A DNA stretch of 64,000 nt from Nocardioides sp. Soil774 (GCF_001428125.1 NZ_LMSM01000005.1:451331-515330), one strand, 5' to 3'. Shown: positions 24,867 through 34,305, numbered from the stretch's first letter. The notes: generated by a model not told the origin, from the sequence alone. Numbers and translations are program-made.

Positions 24867-26072
24867 ATGAGCACCAGCCCCCAGGCCCACCTCTACGCGA
24901 CCGCGCGCACGCCGTTCGGCCGGTTCGGCGGCGCCCTGGCGAAGACTCGTCCCGACGACCTCGCCGCCGGCGTGCTGCGGGCCGCGCTCGAGCGCACGCG
25001 GCTCGAGGGCGGTGAGGTGGACGAGGTGGTGCTGGGCAACGCCAACGGTGCCGGCGAGGACAACCGCAACGTCGCGCGGATGGCCTCGCTCCTGGCCGGC
25101 CTCCCGGTCTCGGTGCCCGGCACGTCGGTCAACCGGCTGTGTGGGTCGTCCCTCGACGCCGCCATGCTCGGCTCCCGCTCGATCGAGACCGGCGACGCCG
25201 ACATCGTGCTGACCGGTGGCGTCGAGTCGATGACGCGCGCACCGTGGGTGCTGCCGAAGCCCGAGCGGGCCTTCCCTGCCGCCAACGCCGAGCTCGTCTC
25301 GACCACCCTCGGCTGGCGGCTGGTCAACCCGCGCATGCCGGCGGAGTGGACGGTCTCGCTCGGCGAGTCCAACGAGCAGCTGCAGGAGATCCACCGCGTC
25401 CCGCGCGAGCGCCAGGACGCCTTCGCCGCCCGCTCCCACCAGCTCGCGCACGCGGCCTGGGAGGCGGGCTTCTACGACGACCTCGTGGTCGGCGTCGAGG
25501 GCGCCGACGTGACCCGCGACGAGGGCATCCGGCCCGACGCATCGCCGGAGTCGCTCGGCGCGCTGAGGCCGTCGTTCCGCCCCGACGGCACCATCACCGC
25601 CGGCAACGCCTCCCCCCTCAGCGACGGCGCGTCCGCGGTGCTGCTGGGCTCCGCCGCCGCCGCGGACCGCATCGGCCTCGACCCGCTGGCCCGGATCGCC
25701 GGTCGCGGCACCCACGCCGTCGAGCCGCACCGCTTCGGCTACGCCCCCGTCGAGGCGGCGGAGAAGGCGCTGGCCCGCGCCGGCATCGCGTGGTCCGACA
25801 TCGGCGTCGTCGAGCTCAACGAGGCCTTCGCCGTCCAGTCGCTCGTCTGCGTCGACGCCTGGCTCGCACGTGGCCTGTCGGACCCCGAGGTCGTCAACAC
25901 CCGGGGCGGCGCGATCGCGCTCGGCCACCCCCTCGGCGCCTCCGGCGGGCGGGTGCTCGGCACCCTGGCCGCCGCGATGCGCGCCGACGGCCACCGCTGG
26001 GGCCTGGCCGCGATCTGCATCGGCGTGGGGCAGGGGCTCGCGGTGGTGCTGGAGAACGAGGACGCCGCCTGA
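24867..26072 (+). CDS. Acetyl-CoA acyltransferase (thiolase)
   Basis: The 401-residue enzyme has all three catalytic elements: C92 in NRLCGSS, H354 in ALGHPLGASG and C384 in ICIGVGQG. It cleaves a 3-oxoacyl-CoA to acetyl-CoA and a shorter acyl-CoA. The closest style is the PcaF/FadA degradative thiolases. It stands alone after the reductase/EboE pair with a 161-base gap; it may complete the catabolic route, but no CoA ligase or enoyl-CoA hydratase is nearby. Confidence 0.92.
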   Translation: MSTSPQAHLYATARTPFGRFGGALAKTRPDDLAAGVLRAALERTRLEGGEVDEVVLGNANGAGEDNRNVARMASLLAGLPVSVPGTSVNRLCGSSLDAAMLGSRSIETGDADIVLTGGVESMTRAPWVLPKPERAFPAANAELVSTTLGWRLVNPRMPAEWTVSLGESNEQLQEIHRVPRERQDAFAARSHQLAHAAWEAGFYDDLVVGVEGADVTRDEGIRPDASPESLGALRPSFRPDGTITAGNASPLSDGASAVLLGSAAAADRIGLDPLARIAGRGTHAVEPHRFGYAPVEAAEKALARAGIAWSDIGVVELNEAFAVQSLVCVDAWLARGLSDPEVVNTRGGAIALGHPLGASGGRVLGTLAAAMRADGHRWGLAAICIGVGQGLAVVLENEDAA

Positions 26073-26097
26073 CCTCGGGCCAGCCGCGCTGCCGGGG

Positions 26098-26190
26098 CTG
26101 GTGCTCCCTAGTGCATCAGCACCAGAGCAGTCGACGCCTCAGGGGCATGCACGCGGGCCGGCGGAGGCGCACACTGGATGGTGCCGGCCC
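26098..26190. terminator. Two hairpins in the convergent gap after the thiolase and kinase genes
   Basis: CTGGTGCT (26098-26105) pairs with AGCACCAG (26118-26125), and GGGCCGGC (26155-26162) pairs with GCCGGCCC (26183-26190). The gap lies between two converging genes, so the hairpins probably terminate transcription from both sides. Confidence 0.5.
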
Positions 26191-26255
26191 TCTGATGTGC
26201 CCCCCTGGAGCGGGTCGGTGCAACACCCCCGGCCCGGGGTGGTCGTCATCCCCCG

Positions 26256-27884
26256 TCATCGACTCCGCCGGGCCGGGGCCCCCTGCACCGTCGCGACCGG
26301 CGTGACCGCCCGCGGCAGCCACACGGTGACCGTGCACCCGGCCCCGGGCGCCGACTCGATGCGGCACCGGCCGCCGACGATCTCGGCGCGGTCCTGCATG
26401 GTGCGCACACCGCGGTGGCCGGGCCGGGCGACCAGGGCCTCGGCGTCGAGGCCCACGCCGTCGTCGGCGATCTCCACCTCGACCCCGGCGTCGTCGGGAC
26501 GCAGGGTGACCTCGACGTGCCCGGCGCGGGCGTGACGTCGTACGTTGAGCAGCGCCTCCTGCACGATGCGGATGCCCTGCACGCTGACCTCGTCGGCGAG
26601 CTCGGTGGGCGCCCCTCCCGGCGGCGTGGTGAGGGTCCACGTGGTCGTGGCGTCCTCGAAGGTGCGGTCGAGCACGTCACGCAGCAGCTGGGCCAGGTCG
26701 ACGCCGGCGGCCACGGGCTCGAGGTCGAAGAGCAGGTCACGCAGCCCCGCCGTCGCGGCGGAGACCATCTCCTGCAGCTGGGCGACGGCCGGCTCGAGCT
26801 CGGGCGCGACCTCACGCACCCGCCTCATCAGCAGGCCCAGGCGCAGGTCGACGGCGGCCATGGTCTGCACGGAGTCGTCGTGGACGTCGGCGGCGATGCG
26901 GGCCCGCTCCTCCTCCTGGGCGACGACGAGACGGCGCAGCAGGTCGGTGCGCTGGGCCGCCACCCGCTGGTACCGGTCGCGCGTGGCGAGGGTGTCGAGC
27001 GCGAAGGAGACGTTGCCGGCGAGGCTGTCGAGCAGGCTGCGCATCTCGGCGTCGAAGGCGTCCGCGCTGCGCGACCACAGCGTGAGCACCGCCGTGGTGC
27101 GACCGCCGCGGCGCAGCGGCATCGTCGCCGACGCCGCGATGCCGTGGGAGCGCGCCAGCTCGCGCCAGGGAGCGGTCGCGTCGTCGCGCTGGAAGTCGGT
27201 GGCGAAGTAGGGCCTGCCCGTGCGCAGCGCCAGCGCCGTCGGACCGTTGCCCCGCGGGTCGTCCGCGTCGGTCGAGATCTCGAGGGAGTCGATGTAGTCG
27301 TCGAGCCGCCCGGCACGGCTCTCGGTCACCACGGTGTGCCCGGGGCCCGGACGGCACACCCACGCGCCGAGGTACTCCCCCTCCTCCACCGCGGCCCGGC
27401 ACGCGGCCTCGTAGAGGTCGCGCTCGGTGCTGGCCCGCGCGACCGCCTGGGTGATGCGCACCAGGGTGAGGTAGGCCCGGCTGGTCGTACGCCGACGTCG
27501 CTCGGCCTCCTCGCGGGGGCCGAGGTCGCTGGCCGTCACCACCAGGAGCTCGCCCCGGTCCGTCTCGAAGCGGGTGAGCCGCGCCATCACGCTGAGCGCC
27601 CGGCCGTCGGGCCTCGTCAGCTCCGCGCGCGCGGCGCGCTGGCCGTCCAGCGCGCGCACCGACTCGACGAAGGCGGCCAGGCCGGGAAGGCGCTCGGAGA
27701 GCGGGCGCCCGACCAGGTCGTGCGGCTCGTGCCCGTAGAGCTCGGTGACGCGGCTGTTGGCGTACACCGCGACCAGGTCGGGGTCGAGCGCGACGATGGC
27801 GCTCGGGGTGGCGTCGAGCACCCGGAAGACGGCCTCGCTGGCCAGCCCGGACGCCTGCTGCGCGTCGCCCCCTCCTGCGTCCAC
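26256..27884 (-). CDS. PAS-GAF sensor histidine kinase (HisKA_3 family)
   Basis: The cytosolic 542-residue kinase has a PAS domain (about 20-120), a GAF domain (about 140-300), a dimerisation/phosphoacceptor helix with H335 in AADVHDDSVQTM, and a HATPase_c domain (about 430-525, DDGVGLD and GHRGVRTMQDRA). There are no membrane segments, so it senses an internal signal. It follows the stand-alone receiver gene by 18 bases on the same strand. The GTG start is preceded only by a weak site. Confidence 0.9.
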   Translation of the reverse strand: MDAGGGDAQQASGLASEAVFRVLDATPSAIVALDPDLVAVYANSRVTELYGHEPHDLVGRPLSERLPGLAAFVESVRALDGQRAARAELTRPDGRALSVMARLTRFETDRGELLVVTASDLGPREEAERRRRTTSRAYLTLVRITQAVARASTERDLYEAACRAAVEEGEYLGAWVCRPGPGHTVVTESRAGRLDDYIDSLEISTDADDPRGNGPTALALRTGRPYFATDFQRDDATAPWRELARSHGIAASATMPLRRGGRTTAVLTLWSRSADAFDAEMRSLLDSLAGNVSFALDTLATRDRYQRVAAQRTDLLRRLVVAQEEERARIAADVHDDSVQTMAAVDLRLGLLMRRVREVAPELEPAVAQLQEMVSAATAGLRDLLFDLEPVAAGVDLAQLLRDVLDRTFEDATTTWTLTTPPGGAPTELADEVSVQGIRIVQEALLNVRRHARAGHVEVTLRPDDAGVEVEIADDGVGLDAEALVARPGHRGVRTMQDRAEIVGGRCRIESAPGAGCTVTVWLPRAVTPVATVQGAPARRSR

Positions 27885-27902
27885 CTCGTCACCGTAGACG
27901 CC

Positions 27903-28337
27903 TCAGGACCCGGGGGCGAGGGGCTCCTCCACCAGCCGCAGCGCCTCCTCGGCCCCCGGCACCTCCAGCACGCGCTCGCCCGCCGCCACCCGCGCCAGGG
28001 AGTCGGGAAGCGTGGCGCCGAGGCGGCCCTTGGCGAGGTATCCGCGGGCCCCGGCCGACAGCATCGCCGCGACCGTGGTGACGCCGGTCTGCGCCGACAC
28101 CGCGACGACCAGGGGACGCCTGCCCTCCTGCGCGCGGAGGGCGCGCGCGAGGTCGACGCCCCCTCCCGACATGCGTACGTCGACGAGGACCAGGTCGGGG
28201 CGCAGCCGCGCGCACATCGGGGGAACCTCGGCGCCGGAGGCGGCGGTGCCGACCACCGTGAACCGCTCGTCGGCGGACAGCACGTCGACCAGGGCCTCGC
28301 GGAAGGCGGCGTCGTCGTCGGCGACGAGCACCGTCAC
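27903..28337 (-). CDS. Stand-alone receiver (single-domain response regulator)
   Basis: About 144 residues form one receiver domain with VADDDAAF, the phospho-accepting Asp in LVLVDVRM and the Lys in YLAKGR; no DNA-binding domain follows. It probably signals by protein contact or acts as a phosphate sink for the kinase gene just downstream. The start is uncertain: I used the GTG immediately before the first strand (TVLVADDD); in-frame starts at 28364 and 28418 exist. Confidence 0.8.
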   Translation of the reverse strand: MTVLVADDDAAFREALVDVLSADERFTVVGTAASGAEVPPMCARLRPDLVLVDVRMSGGGVDLARALRAQEGRRPLVVAVSAQTGVTTVAAMLSAGARGYLAKGRLGATLPDSLARVAAGERVLEVPGAEEALRLVEEPLAPGS

Positions 28338-28430
28338 CGGCGCGCCGAGCCCTGCTGACCTCACCTGTCGATGATCTCGGATGCGCAGGCCCGCGCGCGC
28401 CCCCTCGGCGTATGGCACGCTCTAGTACCC

Positions 28431-28859
28431 ATGTACCAGTCGGCGGGGGGCACGGTGGACGACCAGGCACACGACCGGACGGACGACGGCGACAACGACG
28501 ACACGGTCGCGACGGACGCGTCCGGCGTGCTCTACGCGCGCACGTGGCGGTTGCAGGTCGACGCGGCCCCCGACCGGGAGGCGATCGACATGATGCTCGA
28601 CCTGCTGCTCCCCGAGGTGGCGGCGCTGCCGGGCTACCGCGGCGCGACGATGCTGATGGACCGCGGCTCGCACGAGCTCTGCGCGACCGTCTACTGGGCC
28701 AGCCTCGAGGAGCTCGAGGCGAGCCGCACCCGCGAGACCAACGCGGCGACCGGCGCCTTCGTCATCGCCGCGGGGAACCGGATGGTGACCGGCGTGCACG
28801 ACGTGGTGTTCAACGTCCCGGCGCCCGCCATGGCCAACCGCTCCCTGGGGAGGGACTGA
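28431..28859 (+). CDS. ABM-like (dimeric alpha-beta barrel) protein
   Basis: This 142-residue protein has an acidic N-terminal tail (TVDDQAHDRTDDGDNDD) and a ferredoxin-like fold of about 95 residues (LYARTWRLQVD, LPGYRGATMLMDRG, CATVYWASLEELEASR) typical of antibiotic-biosynthesis-monooxygenase-like proteins. The catalytic role is unknown. It is divergent from the receiver gene and overlaps the NarL-type gene (TGATG), so it is probably expressed and functions with that regulator. Confidence 0.75.
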   Translation: MYQSAGGTVDDQAHDRTDDGDNDDTVATDASGVLYARTWRLQVDAAPDREAIDMMLDLLLPEVAALPGYRGATMLMDRGSHELCATVYWASLEELEASRTRETNAATGAFVIAAGNRMVTGVHDVVFNVPAPAMANRSLGRD

Positions 28860-29506
28860 TGGCCGGCTCCCCGATCCGTGTGATGATCGCCGACGACCAC
28901 GACGTGCTCGCCACCAGCCTGGCCACCGTGCTCGACCAGGAGGACGACCTGGTCAGCGTCGGCGTGGCCGGGACGCTCGCCCAGGCGCGCACCATGATCG
29001 GCACCGCGGCGCCCGACGTGCTGCTGCTCGACCACCGGATGCCGGACGGCGACGGCGTGGCGGCCATCCCCGAGCTGCTCCGGCTGCGACCGGGCCTGCG
29101 CATCGCGGTCCTCACCGCCAGCCCCGGCGACCACCTGCTCGTGGAGGCCATCGAGGCCGGGGCGTGCGGCTTCGTGTCGAAGACCCGCAGCCTGGCCGAG
29201 GTGGCGGCCACCGTGCGCGCCGCCGCCGCGGGTGAGGCGGTCATCTCCCCCGAGCTGCTGGCGCGGCTGCTGCCGCGACTGCGCGGAGGCGGCGGCGCGG
29301 ACCGCCAGCAGCTCACCGAGCGCGAGCGCGAGGTACTCGACCTGGTGGCCGAGGGCCTCAGCAACGCCGCCATCGCTGAGCGCCTGACCGTCAGCGTGCA
29401 CACCGTGCGCAACCACATCGCCAACCTCTCGGCCAAGCTCGGGGCGCACTCCAAGCTCGAGGCGCTCGCGATCGCCGTGCGCGAGGGGCTGCTGCCCGGG
29501 CGCTGA
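28859..29506 (+). CDS. NarL/LuxR-type response regulator
   Basis: The 215-residue regulator has a receiver (IADDHDVL; phospho-accepting Asp in LLLDHRMPDG; Lys in FVSKTRS) and a C-terminal LuxR HTH (LTEREREVLDLVAEGLSNAA through VHTVRNHIANLSAKL). GGGGAGGG precedes the ATG, which overlaps the stop of the ABM-like gene. The kinase at 26256-27884 is a probable but unproven partner. Confidence 0.92.
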   Translation: MAGSPIRVMIADDHDVLATSLATVLDQEDDLVSVGVAGTLAQARTMIGTAAPDVLLLDHRMPDGDGVAAIPELLRLRPGLRIAVLTASPGDHLLVEAIEAGACGFVSKTRSLAEVAATVRAAAAGEAVISPELLARLLPRLRGGGGADRQQLTEREREVLDLVAEGLSNAAIAERLTVSVHTVRNHIANLSAKLGAHSKLEALAIAVREGLLPGR

Positions 29507-29536
29507 CCTGCAGCCGGCCAGGGCCGTCCGGGCGAC

Positions 29537-30973
29537 TCAGGAGTCGAAGCCGAGGCCGGCGGCGTCGAGCGCGCGCAGCCAGGCGTTGCGCCGCCCCTGC
29601 CGGTGGTCGGCGCGGTCCAGCGAGCGACGGGTCAGCTCGATGCCGAGCGCCGCGACCGGCTCGGGCGGGAACGGCAGCGGGCGGCGGCGCACCATCTCCA
29701 GCGCGGTCCGCTCGGTCGGCTGCCCCGCGAGCAGGTCGAGCAGCACGTCGGCGGCGAAGCGCGTCGCCCCGACGCCCAGCCCGGTGAACCCGGCGGCGTA
29801 CGCCACCCGGCCGCCGTGCGCGAGGCCGTAGAACGCCGCGAAGCGGGTGCACGTGTCGATCGCGCCTGCCCAGCGGTGGGTGAAGGTGAGGCCCTCGAGC
29901 TGCGGGAAGGTCGCGAAGAAGTGCGACGCCAGCCGGGCGAAGCTCGCCGGCCGGTCCTCGTAGCGCTCGCGCAGCCGGCCCCCGAGGTGGTGGATCGCGT
30001 CGTAGCCGCCGTAGAGGATGCGGTCGTCGGCGGTGAGCCGGGAGTAGTGGAACTGGTTGGCGAGGTCGCCGAGGCCCTCGCGCCCGGCCCAGCCGATCGC
30101 CGCGCGCTGAGCGGCGCTGAGCGGCTCGGTCATCAGGACGTAGTCGTAGACCGGCACGGTCATCAGCCGGTTGCGGCGCAGGAGCGAGGGGAAGACGTTG
30201 GTCGCCAGCACCCCGCGATCGGCCACGACCGAGGCCCGCGCGGTCCGGACCCGCACCCGGCCCGAGGTGTCACGGCCGAGCCCCTCGACCGGGGAGCCCT
30301 CGTGGACCACCACTCCGAGCTCCTGGGCGACGCGGGCCAGCTCGTGCGCGAGCCGCGCGGGGTGCACCAGCGCTGCCTCGTCGGCGTTCCTGGTGCCGCC
30401 GAGGAAGAGCGGGCTGTCGACCAGCGCGCGCACCTGCGCCGCGTCGAGGCGGTCGGCGCCCAGCCAGTCCAGCTCGTGCTCCTCGACCGCCGCCTGGACG
30501 ACGCCGGTGCGCTCCCACTCGCAGTCCAGGCCCAGGGTGCGTACGTCGTCGGCGAAGCCGTCCAGGTTGTCCGCGCCGAGCCGGTGCAGGACGTCGTGCT
30601 CCTCGGGCCAGCGGGCGCGCGCGTTGGCCTCGCCGTGGGTGATCGAGGCCTCGCAGAACCCGCCGTTGCGCCCCGAGGCCGCCCACCCGACGCGCTCGGC
30701 CTCGAGCAGGACCACGTGCTGGCCGGGGTCGCGCCGCTTGGCCCCCACCGCGGTCCAGAGCCCCAGGTAGCCACCACCGACGATGACCAGGTCGGCGCGG
30801 GTCGGGGCGGTGAGCGGGGCCGCGACGGGGGGCGTCCCGGCGCCCTCGAGCCAGAACACCGCCTGCCGCGAGGGCCGCAGCGCGTGCTCGACGACGCGGG
30901 GGTCGGGGGCGTGCCGCTCGTAGGCAGTCGTCGCGGGGGCTCGGGACACGTCCGGAGTCTGCCGTGCGACCAT
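29537..30973 (-). CDS. FAD-dependent amine/amino-acid oxidoreductase (DadA/PuuB-like)
   Basis: The 478-residue DAO-family protein has an N-terminal extension of about 60 residues, the FAD-binding VIVGGGYLGLWTA, the family motif GWAASGRNGGFCEASI and the C-terminal AYAAGFTGLGVGATRFAADV. It oxidises a C-N bond; the layout resembles gamma-glutamylputrescine oxidase. It is divergent from the PucR regulator with 78 bases between start codons, containing a CGAAG-N7-CTTCG inverted repeat near 31010-31026. Confidence 0.87.
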   Translation of the reverse strand: MVARQTPDVSRAPATTAYERHAPDPRVVEHALRPSRQAVFWLEGAGTPPVAAPLTAPTRADLVIVGGGYLGLWTAVGAKRRDPGQHVVLLEAERVGWAASGRNGGFCEASITHGEANARARWPEEHDVLHRLGADNLDGFADDVRTLGLDCEWERTGVVQAAVEEHELDWLGADRLDAAQVRALVDSPLFLGGTRNADEAALVHPARLAHELARVAQELGVVVHEGSPVEGLGRDTSGRVRVRTARASVVADRGVLATNVFPSLLRRNRLMTVPVYDYVLMTEPLSAAQRAAIGWAGREGLGDLANQFHYSRLTADDRILYGGYDAIHHLGGRLRERYEDRPASFARLASHFFATFPQLEGLTFTHRWAGAIDTCTRFAAFYGLAHGGRVAYAAGFTGLGVGATRFAADVLLDLLAGQPTERTALEMVRRRPLPFPPEPVAALGIELTRRSLDRADHRQGRRNAWLRALDAAGLGFDS

Positions 30974-31051
30974 CGGCGCACGGCCCGCCACAACGTCCGG
31001 CACCGTGCGCGAAGCACGACACTTCGTCGGGCCGTCTGCGACACTCGCGCC

Positions 31052-32650
31052 ATGTCCTCGCTGACCGTCGCCGAAGCGCTCCAGCTGCCCGCGTTCCAGC
31101 GCGCGGAGCCCGTCGTCGTGGTCGGCGAGGAGCTGCTCGGCCGGCCGGTGCGCTGGGCGCACGCCACCGAGCAGCGCGACGTCGTGCCGCTGCTGCGTCC
31201 CGGCGACCTCGTGCTCACGATGGGCACCGGGCTGCCCGACGACGCCGACGTCGAGGGCCTGCGGCGCTTCGCCGAGGACCTCGCCGAGGCCGAGAGCTCG
31301 GGGCTGGTCGTCGAGCTCGGCACCCGCTGGACCGACGCCGTGCCCTCGAGCCTGGTGGAGGCGTGCCGCGAGCAGTCCGTGCCGCTGGTGGTGCTCACCC
31401 ACGTGACCCGCTTCGCCGCCCTCACGCAGGCCATCGGCGAGCGCGTCGTCGACGCGCAGCTGCACGAGCTGGTGGACGCCCAGCGCGTGCACGAGACCTT
31501 CACCGAGCTCAGCTTCGCCCAGGCCGGTCCGGCCGAGATCCTCGACGCCGTGTGCCGACTGACCGGCGGTCCGGTGGTGCTGGAGAACGCCGAGCACCGA
31601 CCGCTGGACTTCCTCACCGGCTCCGCACCGGCTGCCGGGTTCCTCGACAACTGGCAGGCGCGGTCCTCGCGCGTCACCGTCGCCCGGCGCACCGGCTGGG
31701 ACGAGAAGGCCGGCTGGCTGGTGACCCGGCTGGGCACGGCCGAGCGCGACTGGGGCCGGCTGGTGATCGCCTCGCCGGAGCGGCCGTCCCAGCGGCTGGT
31801 CGCGGTCGCGGAGCGCGCGGCCGCCGCCCTCGCGCTGCACCGCCTGCACGACCGCGACCGCGACAACGCGGTGCGACGCGTGCACCACGAGCTGATGACC
31901 GCCCTGCAGTCCGCCCCGGACACCCCCGGCCTGCTCGACCGGTGCGAGGTGGCGGGCTTCCCCACGCGTCGCCGACGCTTCCTCGGCATGGTCGCGCGCC
32001 GACCTGTCGCGGCCGGTCCTCAGGACGTCGGGGAGGTCGTGTCGGCCTTCGTCCGGGCCGCCCACGGGCTGCGGGTCCCGGCGCTGGTGTGCGAGGCCGA
32101 CCGCGAGGTGCGGGTGCTGGTCTCGGTGCCGGCGACGTCCGACCCCGACCCCGTCGCCGACCGGCTCGCCGCACGGGTGCAGGGCGTGACGCCGCTCCTG
32201 GTCGCCGCGGGACGAGCGAGCCCCACGCTGGACGGCATCGGCACCTCGCTCCTCGAGGCGCGCCAGGTCGCCGACGCGGTCCCGGCGACGACGGTGACCA
32301 CGGGACCGGCGGGCGCCGCGGTGCGCCGGCTCGCGGACCTGCACGTCCGGGGCCTGCTGGCCCTCCTCGGCGACGACGACCGGATCCGCGTCTTCGTCGA
32401 GCGCGAGCTGCACCGGCTGCGCGAGGCCGACGCGGACCGCGGGACCTTGCTCGTGGCGCTCCGGGCGTTCCTCGACCACCCCGCCAGCAAGACCGACGCC
32501 GCGGCGAGCCTGCACCTCTCGCGCGCGGCCTTCTACGACCGGCTCGCCAAGATCCAGGCCGTGCTCGGCGTCGACCTCGACGACGCCGAGGTGCGGCTCT
32601 CGCTGCACCTGGCCCTGCTGGCCGACGAAGTGTCACGCCAGCGGTCCTGA
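31052..32650 (+). CDS. PucR-family transcriptional regulator
   Basis: The 532-residue protein has an N-terminal PucR ligand domain (LTVAEALQLPAFQRAEPVV, residues 3-125), a central GGDEF-like region and a C-terminal HTH_30 (FLDHPASKTDAAASLHLSRA and FYDRLAKIQAVLG). PucR regulators control purine, amine or amino-acid use. It probably regulates the divergent FAD oxidoreductase and the downstream cupin. Confidence 0.9.
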   Translation: MSSLTVAEALQLPAFQRAEPVVVVGEELLGRPVRWAHATEQRDVVPLLRPGDLVLTMGTGLPDDADVEGLRRFAEDLAEAESSGLVVELGTRWTDAVPSSLVEACREQSVPLVVLTHVTRFAALTQAIGERVVDAQLHELVDAQRVHETFTELSFAQAGPAEILDAVCRLTGGPVVLENAEHRPLDFLTGSAPAAGFLDNWQARSSRVTVARRTGWDEKAGWLVTRLGTAERDWGRLVIASPERPSQRLVAVAERAAAALALHRLHDRDRDNAVRRVHHELMTALQSAPDTPGLLDRCEVAGFPTRRRRFLGMVARRPVAAGPQDVGEVVSAFVRAAHGLRVPALVCEADREVRVLVSVPATSDPDPVADRLAARVQGVTPLLVAAGRASPTLDGIGTSLLEARQVADAVPATTVTTGPAGAAVRRLADLHVRGLLALLGDDDRIRVFVERELHRLREADADRGTLLVALRAFLDHPASKTDAAASLHLSRAAFYDRLAKIQAVLGVDLDDAEVRLSLHLALLADEVSRQRS

Positions 32651-32704
32651 CCCCGACAGCGCGTCAGGCGTCGCGGCGCCGGCAGCACGGCAGGATCTCA
32701 TTCC

Positions 32705-33040
32705 ATGCAGCGCGTCCTGGACACCGGCCAGCCCTGTCCCCTGGCGCCGGTCGAGCCGTCGACGGTCGTCAGCGGCGACCCGCGCACCGGGTCACGGGCC
32801 CTCGCCGCCGTCGCCGGCGCCGAGGTCGGCGTGTGGGAGATGACCCCGGGCACGGCCACCGACGTGGAGGTCGACGAGGTCTTCGTGGTCCTGTCGGGGT
32901 CGGCGAGCGTGGCGTTCGACGACGGCACCGTCCTGGAGCTGGGGCCGTCCTCGACGGTCCGGCTGCGCGCGGGCGACCGGACGACCTGGACGGTCCACGA
33001 GACGCTGCGCAAGGTCTACTTCACCGGCATCGAGGCCTGA
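32705..33040 (+). CDS. Small cupin-domain protein (DUF861-like)
   Basis: The 111-residue single cupin has GVWEMTPGTATDVEVDEVF and VVLSGSASVAF, and ends TTWTVHETLRKVYF. Similar genes often sit next to amine oxidases and PucR-type regulators. The last 25 bases overlap the 3' end of the converging gene on the other strand. Confidence 0.85.
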   Translation: MQRVLDTGQPCPLAPVEPSTVVSGDPRTGSRALAAVAGAEVGVWEMTPGTATDVEVDEVFVVLSGSASVAFDDGTVLELGPSSTVRLRAGDRTTWTVHETLRKVYFTGIEA

Positions 33041-34155
33041 GCCAGCACGACCGGGGGCGGGGCGTAGTAGACCGACGGGTCGGGCAGCGGCACGTCCCAC
33101 GTCCTGCTCGCCCGCTCGCAGGCACCGGTGAGGTCGCAGCGGACGGCGGCCGCCGTACCGGTCGACGACTGCGCGAGCGTGAGGAAGTGGGAGTCGTCCT
33201 CCCAGACCGCGTGCCAGTCCAGCCGCCCGGAGACCTCCGCCACCACCCGCCCGGTGCGCCCGTCGGCGACCCACCAGGTGTCGGTGCCGGCGGCGTCGAA
33301 GTAGGTGTGGGTCAGCAGCACGTGGGTGCCGTCGGGCGACCACTGGTGCGGGGCGAGGCGGCACGAGCGCCACAGGGTGTGCGCCGGGCGGGACAGCGCG
33401 GCCACCCGCAGGCAGAACTCCCCCGGTGGCGAGGTGGAGAGCACGACCCGGTCGTGGACCACGTCGGCCCGCACGGCCGCCTGGTCGTGGATCCGGCGCA
33501 TCCGGTCGCGGTCCGGGCCGCGGTAGGTCCACCAGACGGTGGCCGGGTCACGCCAGTGCGTACGCCGCCCCAGCAGCACCCGGTCCCGGGTCACCGCGAC
33601 CAGGGACGCCAGCCGGAAGGTGCGGCGCGCGAGCACCCGACCGGTCGCCGGGCGCACCACCGTGACGCGGGACCGCACACCGGTGCCGCCGACCTCCTCC
33701 TGCAGCGCCACCTGCCGGCCGTCGGGCGACACGGCGACGCCCACCCACCTCTGCGTCGGCGTGACGAGGCTGCGCTCGGAGCCGGCGGCGACGAAGCGGA
33801 CCCGCACGCGGTGGTGCACGCCGACGTCGACGTCTCGGACGACGTAGCCGCCGTCGACCGCCCACAGCGACTGGTGGGTGGCGCGGCCCAGGGGTGCGCG
33901 CACGCGCTGGTCGCCGTCCCGGATCCAGCCGTGGACGAGGTGGGCGAGCGCGGGGTCGGGGCCGCGCGGCAGCGCACCGGGATCCAGCGGCGACGGCACG
34001 GCGCCCGGCGCGGCCCCGACGGACACCGTCCCGAGGCTCGTCACGAGCAGGACGAGCAGGAGAAGTGCCGTCCGGACGACGCGGGCGACAGGCCTGGACC
34101 GGGCCGCGGACCGGTGCGGAGACCGGCCACGCGGCAGGGATCCGGTCCGGTGCAT
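33016..34155 (-). CDS. Secreted TolB/WD40-like beta-propeller protein of unknown function
   Basis: The 379-residue protein has an N-terminal basic region with a hydrophobic segment (VVRTALLLLVLLVTSLGTVS) that serves as signal peptide or anchor, followed by repeated propeller-like strands (VGVAVSPDGRQVALQEE, HQWSPDGTHVLLTHTYF, WHAVWEDDSHFLTLAQ). No catalytic motif is recognised. ATG 34155 has GGAGGAGG upstream. Its 3' end overlaps the cupin gene. Confidence 0.75.
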   Translation of the reverse strand: MHRTGSLPRGRSPHRSAARSRPVARVVRTALLLLVLLVTSLGTVSVGAAPGAVPSPLDPGALPRGPDPALAHLVHGWIRDGDQRVRAPLGRATHQSLWAVDGGYVVRDVDVGVHHRVRVRFVAAGSERSLVTPTQRWVGVAVSPDGRQVALQEEVGGTGVRSRVTVVRPATGRVLARRTFRLASLVAVTRDRVLLGRRTHWRDPATVWWTYRGPDRDRMRRIHDQAAVRADVVHDRVVLSTSPPGEFCLRVAALSRPAHTLWRSCRLAPHQWSPDGTHVLLTHTYFDAAGTDTWWVADGRTGRVVAEVSGRLDWHAVWEDDSHFLTLAQSSTGTAAAVRCDLTGACERASRTWDVPLPDPSVYYAPPPVVLAQASMPVK

Positions 34156-34234
34156 CGTCCGACCTCCTCCTGCCCGCCCCTCCAGCATGACCGGACCCGC
34201 CGCCCTCCGGCAGGGCCGGAACGCCCGGGAGGCC

Positions 34235-34248
34235 GGGACCCGGGACCC
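34235..34248. promoter_or_regulatory. DosR-box-like site (one mismatch)
   Basis: GGGACCCGGGACCC fits GGGAC-N4-GTCCC with one mismatch and lies 58-71 bases upstream of the kinase gene at 34306, also between it and the divergent TolB-like gene. Confidence 0.45.
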
Positions 34249-34305
34249 GACCGGGCAGGCACATCGCCGCTGGCGCCAGGGGGTGCCCCGGACGAGGCTG
34301 GAGGC

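Noticed and set aside
31012..32640. CCGACGAAGTGTC near the PucR promoter and again, inverted, near the end of the PucR gene
   Set aside because: One copy is inside coding sequence, and a 13-base match is expected by chance several times in a window of this size and composition.
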